Source: Actinomycetes bacterium (GTDB taxonomy: Bacteria; Actinomycetota; Acidimicrobiia; Acidimicrobiales; RAAP-2). From it: a stretch of DNA of 64,000 nt. The stretch covers positions 1 to 64,000 of the forward strand of contig JAKANY010000004.1 of the NCBI GenBank assembly GCA_021823525.1, read 5' to 3'. How positions within the stretch are numbered: the stretch's first letter is position 1; each line of letters starts with the position of its first letter. The translations under genes and the position numbers were made by a program. The notes beneath the pieces are model-generated. The model did no database searches and was not told the origin of the DNA. It was given only the letters and a program-made list of their open reading frames with translations. Of the stretch, positions 1 to 8,793 are shown piece after piece.

Positions 1-369
1 CCGGAGTTTCCTTTCGTGCCTTGCTATGGACACGTCAAGGTTGCTCCGGTGATCCGTCTTTCTGACGGACCGTCCTAGTTACACCACTTCAGGGGACGTC
101 AACCGCGGCGGTGGGCGCCGAGGCGGTGCTGGGTGCTGACGCGGTCAAGCTGCGATCGTGTCTAACACTGTTCGCCTCGATCGACGAGGGCGACGACTTC
201 TTCGCGCACGCCCTCGAGGTGCTGTTCCACGGGGAGTGGGATGCGCGAACTGTGGCGTTGCTTGCGGTCGCGCAACCTGATGCCACTCACCCTGGCGGAG
301 ACAACTGAGTCCTCTTCGGGGGCTCACCCGGAGGTGCGGTGAAGGCGCCCTGGGCCGAGCGCCGCGCCG
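1..369. other. left-edge stretch without a convincing gene
   Basis: No open frame here is persuasive. A 65-codon frame on the plus strand (111-308, GTG start) has neither a Shine-Dalgarno sequence nor a TANNNT element in front and resembles nothing I know. On the minus strand an AAAGGA motif lies at 14-9, so a leftward gene may start just outside the window. A small hairpin (TCCGTC, 5-base loop, GACGGA) sits near 55-70. The galT-like gene ends at 370. Confidence 0.4.
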
Positions 370-1233
370 CTACGCGGTCGCGCCCGCTCGCTGTTCCCGT
401 AGCGACGGGGCGAGTTCCTCGGGTGGAACCGTGATCACCGTCATTCCGAAGTAGTCGGGCAGGATGCCGACTGCCGTGAATCGCGGGACGATCTGGACGA
501 GCATGGTGGATCCCCCATGCACGACGAGGTTATAGGGGAAGTTGCCGAACACGGCGAGCATCGGGTCCAGCGCACGGAGGACGCCCTTGGCGAGCCCCTC
601 TCGTGTCGATGCGGTGACGCGCGTTTCGCCCGAGGCTGTCGGAGCCCAGGGGCAGTACGTGAGGAACGTCGCTGTCTCGGCGACGATCAGGTCGTGAGCG
701 CGCCCCAGGGTCACGTCCTCGGCCAGGGACTCGGCTGTCGGACCCGGAGCGAGCGGTGCCGGCGCCTCGAGGTCGCTGCTGACGACCTGACCGTGGAGGT
801 GTGGTTGCGTCCCGTTGACCTCGAGGCCGACATTCACGAAGGCGAGGGTGCGGTGGAAGGCCGTGGCCTGGCGCTCGCGCAACGAGAGGAGGACGGTGAG
901 GAACTCGACCAGCTCGTCGGGCTCGAGTTCCTCGACGGACGACACGTGGCGACGCGCGATGACCAACTGCGCGCCGCTCGACTCCTCGAAGGGACGCCAG
1001 CGATTGGCCAGGGCAAAGGTGTGCGGACCCGTGTGGTCGAGCCGGCTGATCTGGGTGCCGTTGCGGATCTCACCGTGCTCGTTGACTGGCTCCGCCGCCA
1101 GCATGCAAAAGGTACACGGACCCGCGGGCTCGGGGAGGTGGCGCTCCGCGAGGGTGAAGGGCTTGTGCTGCAAATCAGGGTGGACGGACCAGGCTCCCGT
1201 CACGGGATCGCGTCGCTTCAACCCGGTGTCCAC
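370..1233 (-). CDS. GalT-like galactose-1-phosphate uridylyltransferase family protein (HIT superfamily)
   Basis: This 287-residue protein resembles GalT, which exchanges UMP between UDP-glucose and galactose-1-phosphate in the Leloir pathway. Visible support: a CxxC pair (CTFC, about residues 40-43) like the GalT zinc site, a downstream NRWRPFE segment, and an active-site-like HLHGQ, where the Gln after the second His separates GalT-type transferases from HIT hydrolases. Classical GalT has HPHxQ, so Pro is replaced by Leu. The protein is shorter than typical 320-350-residue GalT. The GTG start follows GGGAGGA by two bases. No other galactose gene is adjacent, so another nucleotidyl transfer reaction is possible. 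Confidence 0.65.
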   Translation of the reverse strand: MDTGLKRRDPVTGAWSVHPDLQHKPFTLAERHLPEPAGPCTFCMLAAEPVNEHGEIRNGTQISRLDHTGPHTFALANRWRPFEESSGAQLVIARRHVSSVEELEPDELVEFLTVLLSLRERQATAFHRTLAFVNVGLEVNGTQPHLHGQVVSSDLEAPAPLAPGPTAESLAEDVTLGRAHDLIVAETATFLTYCPWAPTASGETRVTASTREGLAKGVLRALDPMLAVFGNFPYNLVVHGGSTMLVQIVPRFTAVGILPDYFGMTVITVPPEELAPSLREQRAGATA

Positions 1234-1317
1234 GGTCCTCCCTGGCGTCGCGTCGGCGAGACGCGGCGCTTGGTCCGACTCTAGTGATCGCTCCTTGGCG
1301 ATCGCTGCTCGCGAATG

Positions 1318-4230
1318 TTAGGGCGGTGGAAGGTGGATGCCGGTGTACGGGAAGGTGAAGCTCGCGGCCTCGCTCGTGCCCGAGGCGTTCGTGGCTGTGA
1401 CGAGCACGGTGTATGTACCCTTCTGGGCGAGCGGGAGGCTGGCCGACGTGCCCGCGCTCGCCGGCTGGGTGAGATGGCCGGACCCCGCGCCCGTCCACGT
1501 GATCGTGTAGGAGGCAACGGGTGAGTTCCCGAACTGGGTGGGTGCGCTCCAAGTCAGAACGGGGTTCGTCTGGAATCCGACCTGCTGTGCCAGGGCGAGG
1601 TTGGTGGGCGGACAGGGCGGCGCCGTGCCGCTCGTCACGCAGATGGCGGGGCTTGGGGCGGAGTCACCCGCCCTGTTCTGGGCGAGGACCATGATGCTGT
1701 AGGCGCCCGGCGTCGTCAACGGCACCGTCGCCGAGGTCGATGTGATGATTTCGCTTTGCCAGATCCCGCGCGTGCCCCAGTTCACCTCGTAGCCGGTGGT
1801 GGGCGCACCGTTGTTGTGCGCGGGTGGCGACCAGCTGATCGTGGCCGTGCCATTCGCGCTGCTCACGAGGACCAGGTCGGTAGGCGAGCTGGGGGGGAGC
1901 ACCTCATCGTATTGAAGGTACGGCGAGTTCGGTCCCGTACCCAGGCTGTTCGACGCGGTGACGTAGACGACCACGTTGGTGCCGTAGGCGGGGTAGGGCA
2001 ACAACACCTGGGTGGCCACGGTGGCCGCCTGAGTGATCACGCCCCAACCGGTGATCTTGTAGGTGGTCAGGGGAAGGCCGCCGTCCGAGGCCGGTGGCGC
2101 CCACGTCACCTTGATGGCGGGCCCGGTGTACGTCTTGGTGGCGAGATAGCCCGGTGCGGCGCTCACATTGAGGGGCGCACTCGGCGTATTCGTGGGCGTG
2201 ACGGTCACGGCGTTGCTCACCGGGCCCGTCCCCGCCGCGCTGGTTGCGGCGACCGTGACGCTGTAGGGCGTGCCGTAGGCGGGCAGGGCGAAGCTGTCCG
2301 ACGTCCCGGTCGTCGCGGACGTCCCGCTGGTGCCGTCGCCGGACCAGGCAATCTGGTAGCCGGTCACCGTGGCGCAGCCCGTGCAGGCGCTCGGTGGGGT
2401 GAAGGTCGCGAGCGCGGCCGGCGCACTCGTGTACTCGGGGACGACCGAGGTGAGGGTTGGCGGTCCGGGCGGAGCGACCGGTGTGGTCACGGTCGTGGAC
2501 GCTTGACTCGATCCGCAGCTGCTGGTGTTCGCCGTCACGGTGACCGTGTAGGCGGTTCCGCCCGTCAAACCTGCCACCGTCGCCGAGGTCGTGCTCGAAC
2601 CGACGGAGGTCGATTGGGACCCGACGGACGCCGTGAATCCGCTGATGCCGCACGGACCGGGCCAGATCGGTGGGAGCCAGTTCACGTCGACCGTCGTCGC
2701 GGGCGCGGAGGGATCGGGACTGGCCGTCACGCTCAAGGGTGCGCTGGGCTGCGTGGGCCACGAGCCGCTGGCCAGCGCCACGTTGAAGACGGGGATGTCG
2801 ATCGAGTTCGTGTACCCGAAGCCGAGCGCCTCCATCGCGAACCCGACCGACGCCTGGACGCCGCCCTCGATACTCCAGCCGGTGTCGGTGCTGCTCAGCG
2901 TCGCGGTGTCCTGGACGCCGACCTGGGGGCCAGCGCCCGCGACGTCGGGAATGCCGTAGAGGACCTGGAGAGCGGGCCCGATCCCCACACCGACCGAGCC
3001 CCGCCACGCTCCCGTGGTGTTTGATGAGCCGGTGAGCGCCAGGGAGTCGCTTTGCTGGAAGCTCGAGCCGTTGTACCCGAAGGAGAAGGAGGCCCCCACC
3101 GAGCCGCTGAGTTGCTCTTGGAGGCTCTGGGTGAAGGCGACGCCGACCTGCCCGTCGACCGAGGCGGTTACGAGGAGGTTGAACGTGAAGCATCCGATCT
3201 CGGTGCACACCGTCGCGATCGTGATGGGCGGCAGGTCCGCGCTGACGTTGCAGTTGACGCCCGCGGCGCTCGACACCGTGATCTGGCCCGACACGCCCGG
3301 GCTCAGCGAGAAGCTACCCGAGATCTCGACCTGCCACGGCGCGTACCACGGACCCCACGACCAGCCGAGGTTCAACGACGCTGCGGGCTGAAAGCTCGCC
3401 GAGCCGCTGACGTTGAGATTCGTGCCGCATCCCACGGACAGGTTGTGAGGCGTGCGCGACTGGGGTGCGCTGAGGCCCGTGAGTGTCCGGACGACGGCGG
3501 CGGGCTGCACGGCCGCCAGGTGGAGCGTGCCTCGCGAGAAGGCGCGGAAGGGCGTGGTGGGACGCGTCAGGAGCGAGAGTCCGCTCGCACTGGAGCTGAC
3601 GCCGGTGACGGCGCCCAGGATCCCGTGGGGCAGGCCGGGGCTGATCGGGGCGACGACGATGTCACCCGGGCGCACGTTGGACGTCAGGGACGACTTGGCC
3701 AGGGTCAGCGCACCGAAGGCGGGGAGGAACCGGCCCGAAGGGACGCGCACCTGGGAGCGCGGCAGGACGATCGTCGTCAGGGGCGCCTGGTCGAGGTAGC
3801 TCACGTTGAGCACGCGGGGCAGGATGGTCGCCGTCGCCGTGACGCTGAACGTCTGCACCTCGACCGCGAGGGCCCCGTGCGGGACTGTCGGATAGGCGTG
3901 CCAGGGCCGTCCGAGCGCGTTCGTGAACGTGAGGACCTTGGCGATGAGGTGGTAGGTCCCGGGCTGGGAGAGGCACGTCGACCCCGAGGTCGGGAAAGAG
4001 GTCGTCGCGCCGGAGGGCCCAACGAGGGTCACGGGGGCGCTCGCGTGCTCGGGCACGTTGAGAAGGTTGACGCGCACCGGCGCGCACACCCGTGGGTGCG
4101 AGTGATCACGCGTCGCGGTGGTGCGCGCCGCCGCGCCAGCAGGCACGACACCTAGGGTCACGAACGCGAGGATCGCCGCCGCGACGACTCGGACGGTCTG
4201 GCGACGACGCAACTTCCCGACTCGGCCCAT
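1318..4230 (-). CDS. large secreted protein with five C-terminal fibronectin type III repeats
   Basis: The 970-residue product begins with basic residues, a hydrophobic stretch and an Ala-rich cleavage region ending near residue 35, a Sec-type signal peptide. Residues about 40-490 form a Ser/Gly/Thr-rich beta-type region with scattered Cys pairs that I do not recognise. From about residue 495 to 965 there are five fibronectin-III-like repeats, each opening with a PSAPLxV, PGPPTL, PSSPTDL or CPPTNL type strand and carrying a Y-x-V-x-V strand near its end. The ATG start lies behind GAGGAGGGGG. A TACACT element at 4331-4326 could be the -10, giving a leader of about 90 bases. It is probably extracellular or surface-associated; its ligand is unknown. 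Confidence 0.75.
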   Translation of the reverse strand: MGRVGKLRRRQTVRVVAAAILAFVTLGVVPAGAAARTTATRDHSHPRVCAPVRVNLLNVPEHASAPVTLVGPSGATTSFPTSGSTCLSQPGTYHLIAKVLTFTNALGRPWHAYPTVPHGALAVEVQTFSVTATATILPRVLNVSYLDQAPLTTIVLPRSQVRVPSGRFLPAFGALTLAKSSLTSNVRPGDIVVAPISPGLPHGILGAVTGVSSSASGLSLLTRPTTPFRAFSRGTLHLAAVQPAAVVRTLTGLSAPQSRTPHNLSVGCGTNLNVSGSASFQPAASLNLGWSWGPWYAPWQVEISGSFSLSPGVSGQITVSSAAGVNCNVSADLPPITIATVCTEIGCFTFNLLVTASVDGQVGVAFTQSLQEQLSGSVGASFSFGYNGSSFQQSDSLALTGSSNTTGAWRGSVGVGIGPALQVLYGIPDVAGAGPQVGVQDTATLSSTDTGWSIEGGVQASVGFAMEALGFGYTNSIDIPVFNVALASGSWPTQPSAPLSVTASPDPSAPATTVDVNWLPPIWPGPCGISGFTASVGSQSTSVGSSTTSATVAGLTGGTAYTVTVTANTSSCGSSQASTTVTTPVAPPGPPTLTSVVPEYTSAPAALATFTPPSACTGCATVTGYQIAWSGDGTSGTSATTGTSDSFALPAYGTPYSVTVAATSAAGTGPVSNAVTVTPTNTPSAPLNVSAAPGYLATKTYTGPAIKVTWAPPASDGGLPLTTYKITGWGVITQAATVATQVLLPYPAYGTNVVVYVTASNSLGTGPNSPYLQYDEVLPPSSPTDLVLVSSANGTATISWSPPAHNNGAPTTGYEVNWGTRGIWQSEIITSTSATVPLTTPGAYSIMVLAQNRAGDSAPSPAICVTSGTAPPCPPTNLALAQQVGFQTNPVLTWSAPTQFGNSPVASYTITWTGAGSGHLTQPASAGTSASLPLAQKGTYTVLVTATNASGTSEAASFTFPYTGIHLPPP

Positions 4231-4398
4231 GACCCCCTCCTCTCACCGCGGGGCCCGGAAGCGCCTGCGCGGCGTCTTACGGGTGACCGAGTGGGCGGGG
4301 GACTCGACGGGGTCGCCCGGCCGAAGTGTACTGCCGCGATCGCGACGTGACCAGGGCAGCGCCCCACAGCCCCGCTCGTCGTGGTAGCGGCCGGGATC

Positions 4399-5358
4399 TC
4401 AGCCGACGACCGTCACCGGGGTCCCGATGGGGGTGTTCGGCCAGAGCACCTGGGCCTCAGCGAAGGGCATCTCCACGCAGCCCAGGCTCTGGGGCCACCC
4501 GTAGGAGGCGCGCAGGAAGCCGTGGAGGGCGTCGCCGCCGTAGAAGTAGGAGACCCACGGGATCCCCGGGTCCGAGTACTTGGTGCCGTTGGGATTGGTG
4601 CCCGCCATCGTCTGCGTGAGGTAGCGCAGGTACACCGGGTGCGTGCCGAGCTGTGTCTGGGACACGCTGATGCCCGTATTGACGAGCGTCGTGAACGTGA
4701 GGTGACCGTTCACGTAGAGGTGCAGGGTCTCGGGCAGGGCCTCGGTCACGTAGACCATGTTGTAGGGGAGCCGATCGACTCGATGAGCGAGACGCGCCTG
4801 CTGCAGGGCGCCCCACGTCGGCGTGTCCATCGCCCCGGTGCTCGGGAGTCCGTGGTCGGACTGGAAGCGCATGAGCGCGCTCTGGAAGATCACGTTGAGG
4901 GTGCCGAGGCGCCACTGCGCGCGGAAGGCCGCGGGCAGCGCCGGGAAGCGCCACACGTAGTGGCCGGGCGCGAGGCGCACCTCGCGCACGTCCACGTGCG
5001 GCGTCGCCTTGCGCGGACGTGCGCTGGGAGCGCTGGGCGCGGGGACCGTGGTCGTCGTGCCGACCTGGGTGACGGGAGCCGTCGTCGTGGTCGTCGTGGC
5101 GGTCGTCGTCGTCGTGCTGGTCGTGGTCGTCGTCGTGGGCACGGGACGCGGGCGAGCCCGGGCGACGAAGCGCACCGGCAAGTAGCCCAGCTGGGCGAGG
5201 AGTTGGTCGGCCAGGGTGACCGAGTAGGTCGCCTGGCGGAAGATCGAGACCGTCGTCGGGCGCGGCGACGTGTGCGAACTGGCACCGGCCGCCGTCGGGA
5301 CGTAGCCGGTCAGGGCTGCGACCAGGGAGATCGTCACCAGTCCCGCGCGGCCCCGCAC
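4399..5358 (-). CDS. secreted L,D-transpeptidase (YkuD) with peptidoglycan-binding domain
   Basis: L,D-transpeptidases make 3-3 cross-links in peptidoglycan outside the membrane. The 319-residue product has an N-terminal signal sequence (to about residue 26), a Thr-rich linker (about 75-105), a peptidoglycan-binding-1-like segment (about 150-190; LMRFQSDHGLPSTGAMDTPTWGAL) and a YkuD domain (about 200-319). The catalytic motif is complete: His279, then S-x-G-C with Cys294. The GTG start is preceded by TAGGCT at 5370-5365 and exactly six bases, the leaderless pattern common in this window. It is divergent from the carboxypeptidase-like gene at 5448, which carries a similar Thr linker. Confidence 0.9.
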   Translation of the reverse strand: MRGRAGLVTISLVAALTGYVPTAAGASSHTSPRPTTVSIFRQATYSVTLADQLLAQLGYLPVRFVARARPRPVPTTTTTTSTTTTTATTTTTTAPVTQVGTTTTVPAPSAPSARPRKATPHVDVREVRLAPGHYVWRFPALPAAFRAQWRLGTLNVIFQSALMRFQSDHGLPSTGAMDTPTWGALQQARLAHRVDRLPYNMVYVTEALPETLHLYVNGHLTFTTLVNTGISVSQTQLGTHPVYLRYLTQTMAGTNPNGTKYSDPGIPWVSYFYGGDALHGFLRASYGWPQSLGCVEMPFAEAQVLWPNTPIGTPVTVVG

Positions 5359-5447
5359 GTGCCTAGCCTACTGGGCCGCACGGCGGACTCGGCACCGCCC
5401 GTGCACCGTAGCCCGGGATTCCGCGAGCCTCTGGCTACAGTGTCTCG

Positions 5448-6584
5448 GTGCACAGAGCCCAGGCGCGGCGATGGGGAGCCTCGATTCTCATGATCGGCGT
5501 CCTGGCCGTGACCGTCGTGGGCTCGCCGGTCCTGGGCGGGTCAGCGGACACCACCACGACGACGGTGGGCGTGACGACCACCACCACGACGACCACGACG
5601 ATCCTCACACCACCGCTGGCCTGGCCCGGCCAGGGAAGCGGGGCGATCGCGATCCCGGGCCTGTCGGTCGCGGTCGCCTCGTCCAGTCAGCCGCAAGTGC
5701 CCATCGCGAGCATCACCAAGCTCATGACCGTCTGGGTGGTGCTGCACCGGCGTCCCCTGCGCGGCGGCCAGGTCGGGCCGTGCCTGGTGGTCACGCCCGC
5801 CGAAGTGGCGCAGTACCGAGAACAGGTGGCCACGGGCCAGTCGACCGTCAAGATCGCCTTGGGGCTGCGCCTGTGCGAGAACATCCTGCTGCGCGGCCTG
5901 CTCGTGCACTCGGCGGCCGACTACGCGCATCTGCTGGTGGCCCTCACCGGATGGAGTCAGGCCACCTTCGTGCGGGTGATGAATCGGGACGCGCGCGTGC
6001 TGGGACTGTCTCGGACGCACTACGTCGAGCCGACCGGCATCGATCCTCGCGATCTGTCCACGGCCCTGGACCAGGCCACGCTGGCCGTTGACCTGCTCGC
6101 GGCCGAGCCGATCGTCCGCTCGATCGTGCGCCTGCCGGCGATCCGCCTGCCCGTCGCGGGCTGGGAGGGCTCGTTCACGCCCGACGTCGGCGTGGGCGGC
6201 GTCGTGGGCGTGAAGTCGGGATTCACGCCCGCGGCCGGGGGCTGCGATGTGATGGCCGTGGACTTCACCGACGGGAGCCGGACCCTGACCATCTACAGCG
6301 TCGTGCTGGGTCAGGGCGGAGGCGATCCCCTCGGCGCCGCGGGGGCGGGTGCGCTGGCGCTGGCGCGCTCGGCGTGGTCCTCGGTGCGTGCGGGGACCGG
6401 TGGCCTGACCTGGGTGGGCCCACGCCGCGACGTGTGGGCGACCCCGCCGTGGTCACCCGTGGTCCCCCCGACGACGACCACGACCACCACCACGACGACC
6501 ACCACCACGACGACGACGACGACCACCACCACGACCTCGACGACGGTTCCCCCCAGCTCTACCACCACCTCGACGACGCCCTGA
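5448..6584 (+). CDS. D-alanyl-D-alanine carboxypeptidase-like protein (peptidase S11) with altered SxN motif
   Basis: The 378-residue protein has a signal sequence (to about residue 32), a short Thr tract, an S11 penicillin-binding-type domain (about 60-320) and a 22-Thr tail tract. S11 enzymes trim the terminal D-Ala of peptidoglycan stems. The nucleophile motif SxxK is present as Ser88-Ile-Thr-Lys91 and the third motif as Lys256-Ser-Gly, but the second motif reads Ser155-Ala-Ala-Asp where Asn is normally third. It may therefore be weakly active or a binding protein. The GTG start follows TACAGT (5436-5441) by six bases. It is paired divergently with an L,D-transpeptidase, which supports a wall-remodelling role. 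Confidence 0.8.
   Translation: MHRAQARRWGASILMIGVLAVTVVGSPVLGGSADTTTTTVGVTTTTTTTTTILTPPLAWPGQGSGAIAIPGLSVAVASSSQPQVPIASITKLMTVWVVLHRRPLRGGQVGPCLVVTPAEVAQYREQVATGQSTVKIALGLRLCENILLRGLLVHSAADYAHLLVALTGWSQATFVRVMNRDARVLGLSRTHYVEPTGIDPRDLSTALDQATLAVDLLAAEPIVRSIVRLPAIRLPVAGWEGSFTPDVGVGGVVGVKSGFTPAAGGCDVMAVDFTDGSRTLTIYSVVLGQGGGDPLGAAGAGALALARSAWSSVRAGTGGLTWVGPRRDVWATPPWSPVVPPTTTTTTTTTTTTTTTTTTTTTTSTTVPPSSTTTSTTP
6471..6536 (+). repeat. ACG/ACC codon run encoding 22 consecutive threonines
   Basis: Twenty-two successive Thr codons, only ACG and ACC, form a low-complexity triplet tract at the C-terminal end of the S11-like protein. Shorter related tracts lie near 5080-5136 (minus-strand reading, L,D-transpeptidase linker) and about 5551-5613. 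Such tracts are liable to slippage in whole codons and probably form flexible, possibly glycosylated spacers; glycosylation is inference. Confidence 0.85.
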
Positions 6585-6626
6585 GGTCCGTTGCGGACGT
6601 CGCTAGGGTGACGTGAGGAGGTGGCC

Positions 6627-7412
6627 ATGGGAGCGCGCGAGTTCGTCGAGGTCGAAGTGCGAGGTGAGTTCACCACGATCTGGCTGAACCATCCCGCCAA
6701 GCTGAACGTGCTGACGGCAGCGATGATGCACGAGCTCACGACGGCCTTCGACGAGGTCGCCGCGAGCACCGCGACGGGGGTCGTTCTCGCGGCACGGGGG
6801 CGCATCTTCTCGGCTGGGCACGACTTCTCCGAGATGTACGGAGCGACGCTGGCCGAGTCGCGACGGCTCTTTCGGATCTGCGAGACGATGATGGCGCGGC
6901 TGCGCGCGCTACCCCAGCCCACCGTGGCGCGGGTGCACGGACTGGCCACGGGGGCGGGCTGCCAGCTGGTGGCGACGACCGACCTCGCGGTGGCCAGCGA
7001 GGGGGCGACGTTCGCGACCCCCGGTGGTCGCGGAGGCCTCTTCTGCACGACGCCCCTCGTGGCCGTCGGTCGACTCATTGGGCGACGTCGAGCGCTCGAG
7101 ATGGGCATGACGGGCGACGCCATCGACGCGCCCACGGCGCACGACTGGGGGCTGGTCAACCTCGTGGTCGCTGAGGGCGACCTCGACGCGGCCACCGACG
7201 AACTGCTGGGACGCGCGACGCGCGGCTCGCTCGAGTCCAAGGCGATCGGCAAGAGCGCCTTCTACGACCAGATTGACCTCGACCTCGACAAGGCCTACGC
7301 CCTGGCTTCCGAGGTCATGGCTGCGGCAGCCCTGATCCCCGACTCGCAGGAGTCGATCGCCGCGTTCCTCGAGAAGCGGCCCGCCCGCTACCCACGCCCG
7401 GGTCGACCCTGA
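6627..7412 (+). CDS. enoyl-CoA hydratase/isomerase family protein
   Basis: A 261-residue crotonase-fold protein. The oxyanion-hole and CoA-binding pattern is visible in the ARGRIFSAGHDFSEM segment (about 53-67) and in the VHGLATGAGCQLVATTDLAVAS segment. Members hydrate or isomerise enoyl-CoA in fatty acid or amino acid catabolism; the substrate cannot be read from sequence. The usual Glu pair is not evident, so a non-hydratase activity is possible. I chose ATG 6627 over GTG 6621 because GAGGAGG stands six bases before it. TAGGGT at 6604-6609 is a likely -10, leaving only a very short leader. It abuts the convergent ccdA-like gene. Confidence 0.85.
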   Translation: MGAREFVEVEVRGEFTTIWLNHPAKLNVLTAAMMHELTTAFDEVAASTATGVVLAARGRIFSAGHDFSEMYGATLAESRRLFRICETMMARLRALPQPTVARVHGLATGAGCQLVATTDLAVASEGATFATPGGRGGLFCTTPLVAVGRLIGRRRALEMGMTGDAIDAPTAHDWGLVNLVVAEGDLDAATDELLGRATRGSLESKAIGKSAFYDQIDLDLDKAYALASEVMAAAALIPDSQESIAAFLEKRPARYPRPGRP

Positions 7413-8120
7413 TCAGGTCAGCCGCTGGGCCAGGGTGGTGATCCAGGCGAGGCGGTCGACGACGAGGAGCAGGCCGAGGACGCCGAGCAGCCCCGCACTG
7501 GCGAGGGTGACGCCACGTCCGTGGCGCTTGAGCCAGTTCATCGGGGCGCGGAGGCGCTCGAGGAACAGGGCCACGGCGAGGAAGGGCGCACCCAGACCCA
7601 ACGTGTAGGCGACGAGGGACAGCGCCGCCGATCCAGCGTGGCCCTGCTGGGTGGAGAGCGCGAGGATCGACGCGAGGATCGGGCCGACGCACGGGGTCCA
7701 TCCGAAGGCGAAGGCCGCGCCCGCGACCGGTGCGGCGAAGGGGCCCAGGCGCGCGACCAGGGGGTGGGGCCGCCACTCGCGCACCAGGGCCGGAGACTCG
7801 AGCACGACGGTGGCCAGCAGGAACAGGGCCATGGCCACGATCACGACGCCCGAGAGGCGCGTCAGGACGCCCTGCTGGCGGATGACCGCCCGGCCGAGCG
7901 CGCTGGCGGAGAGCCCGAGCACGACGAAGACCACCCCGAAGCCCGCGATGAACAAGCCGGTGTCGCGAACCATCGCTCCGACGCCTCGCTGGCAGTCCGT
8001 TCCGCTGGTCCCGCCGATGATCGCCAGGTACGCGGGCACCAGCGGCAGCACGCAGGGCGACGCGAAGGACGCCACGCCGCCCGCGAAGGCGGCGACCAGC
8101 GAGACGTCGCTCGCCAGCAC
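7413..8120 (-). CDS. ccdA: CcdA-type thiol-disulfide membrane electron carrier
   Basis: The 235-residue protein has about six transmembrane helices and both family cysteine motifs: SPCVLPLVP in helix 1 and GWTPCVGP in the second half. CcdA carries reducing equivalents from cytoplasmic thioredoxin across the membrane to extracytoplasmic thioredoxin-like proteins for cytochrome c maturation or related tasks. The GTG start follows directly on the stop codon of the TlpA-like gene upstream, with no spacer, so the two are translationally linked and almost certainly partners. Confidence 0.9.
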   Translation of the reverse strand: MLASDVSLVAAFAGGVASFASPCVLPLVPAYLAIIGGTSGTDCQRGVGAMVRDTGLFIAGFGVVFVVLGLSASALGRAVIRQQGVLTRLSGVVIVAMALFLLATVVLESPALVREWRPHPLVARLGPFAAPVAGAAFAFGWTPCVGPILASILALSTQQGHAGSAALSLVAYTLGLGAPFLAVALFLERLRAPMNWLKRHGRGVTLASAGLLGVLGLLLVVDRLAWITTLAQRLT

Positions 8121-8768
8121 CTAGACGCGCACCCCGTAGTACTGGGCCAGGGCAGCGGCCAGAGTCTGGGCGTCGAATCCGCCCACGTGAGTGGTGATGA
8201 GCTGGCCGGTCGCGCTGTAGAAGGCCGTCAGGGGCAGGGAGCCCGACCCGCCCAGGGACTGGTAGAGGCCGTCACCCTGGGCCCCACCCACGTCGTGGAG
8301 TACCGCGGTGACGTCCTTCGTGAGATGGAACTGGGCGGCGAAGGCCGTTCCGTTACCGGTCTCGAGCGCGTTGACCTCGACAACGCGGACCCGACCGCGC
8401 AGGAGGGTCGCGTCGTGGGCGAAGGTGGGCAGCTCACCCGCGCACACCTGGCACCAGCTGGCGAAGAAGTTGACGACGACGGGCTCGCCGCGCAGCGAGG
8501 CCAGCGAGACCTTGCCCGCTCCGCTGAGCCGCGGCAGCACCCAGGCCGAACTCGAGGTGCTGTAGCCGGCACTGGACGAGCGCGTCGCCACGCCGAGCGC
8601 GATGGCACCCAGCAGGACGATCGCCGCCATCCCCGCGTAGGCCTGCTGGCGCCGGCGCCGTCGCTGGCGCGCGGTGCGGGTGGTGCGAGGCGTGCTGGGG
8701 CGCGGGCGCCCCGCGGTGTGTGGTTGGGCCTTGCTGGACGTTCCAACGGGGCGCTTCTTGGTGGACAC
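8121..8768 (-). CDS. TlpA/ResA-like membrane-anchored thioredoxin
   Basis: A 215-residue protein with a long Arg/Pro-rich cytoplasmic tail, one transmembrane segment (about residues 46-65; AGMAAIVLLGAIALGVA) and a thioredoxin-fold domain carrying a WCQVC redox motif (CxxC). It would act outside the membrane, reducing disulfides, for example in apocytochrome c, with electrons from the CcdA-like partner encoded immediately downstream. I chose GTG 8768 because GGGAGG stands five bases upstream; the open frame continues further upstream without a better start. Confidence 0.88.
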   Translation of the reverse strand: MSTKKRPVGTSSKAQPHTAGRPRPSTPRTTRTARQRRRRRQQAYAGMAAIVLLGAIALGVATRSSSAGYSTSSSAWVLPRLSGAGKVSLASLRGEPVVVNFFASWCQVCAGELPTFAHDATLLRGRVRVVEVNALETGNGTAFAAQFHLTKDVTAVLHDVGGAQGDGLYQSLGGSGSLPLTAFYSATGQLITTHVGGFDAQTLAAALAQYYGVRV

Positions 8769-8793
8769 GGATACCTCCCGGGGTATCCGACCA

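Noticed and set aside
111..308. 65-codon frame at the left edge
   Set aside because: No ribosome binding site, no TANNNT element, overlapping open frames on the other strand, and no familiar motif.
1756..3024. Long plus-strand open frames opposite the fibronectin-III gene
   Set aside because: Arg/Gly-rich translations typical of antisense frames in GC-rich genes; the minus-strand frame has signal peptide and domains.
6471..6536. CRISPR or tandem repeat array
   Set aside because: It is a Thr codon run without spacers; no CRISPR-like repeat was seen anywhere in the window.
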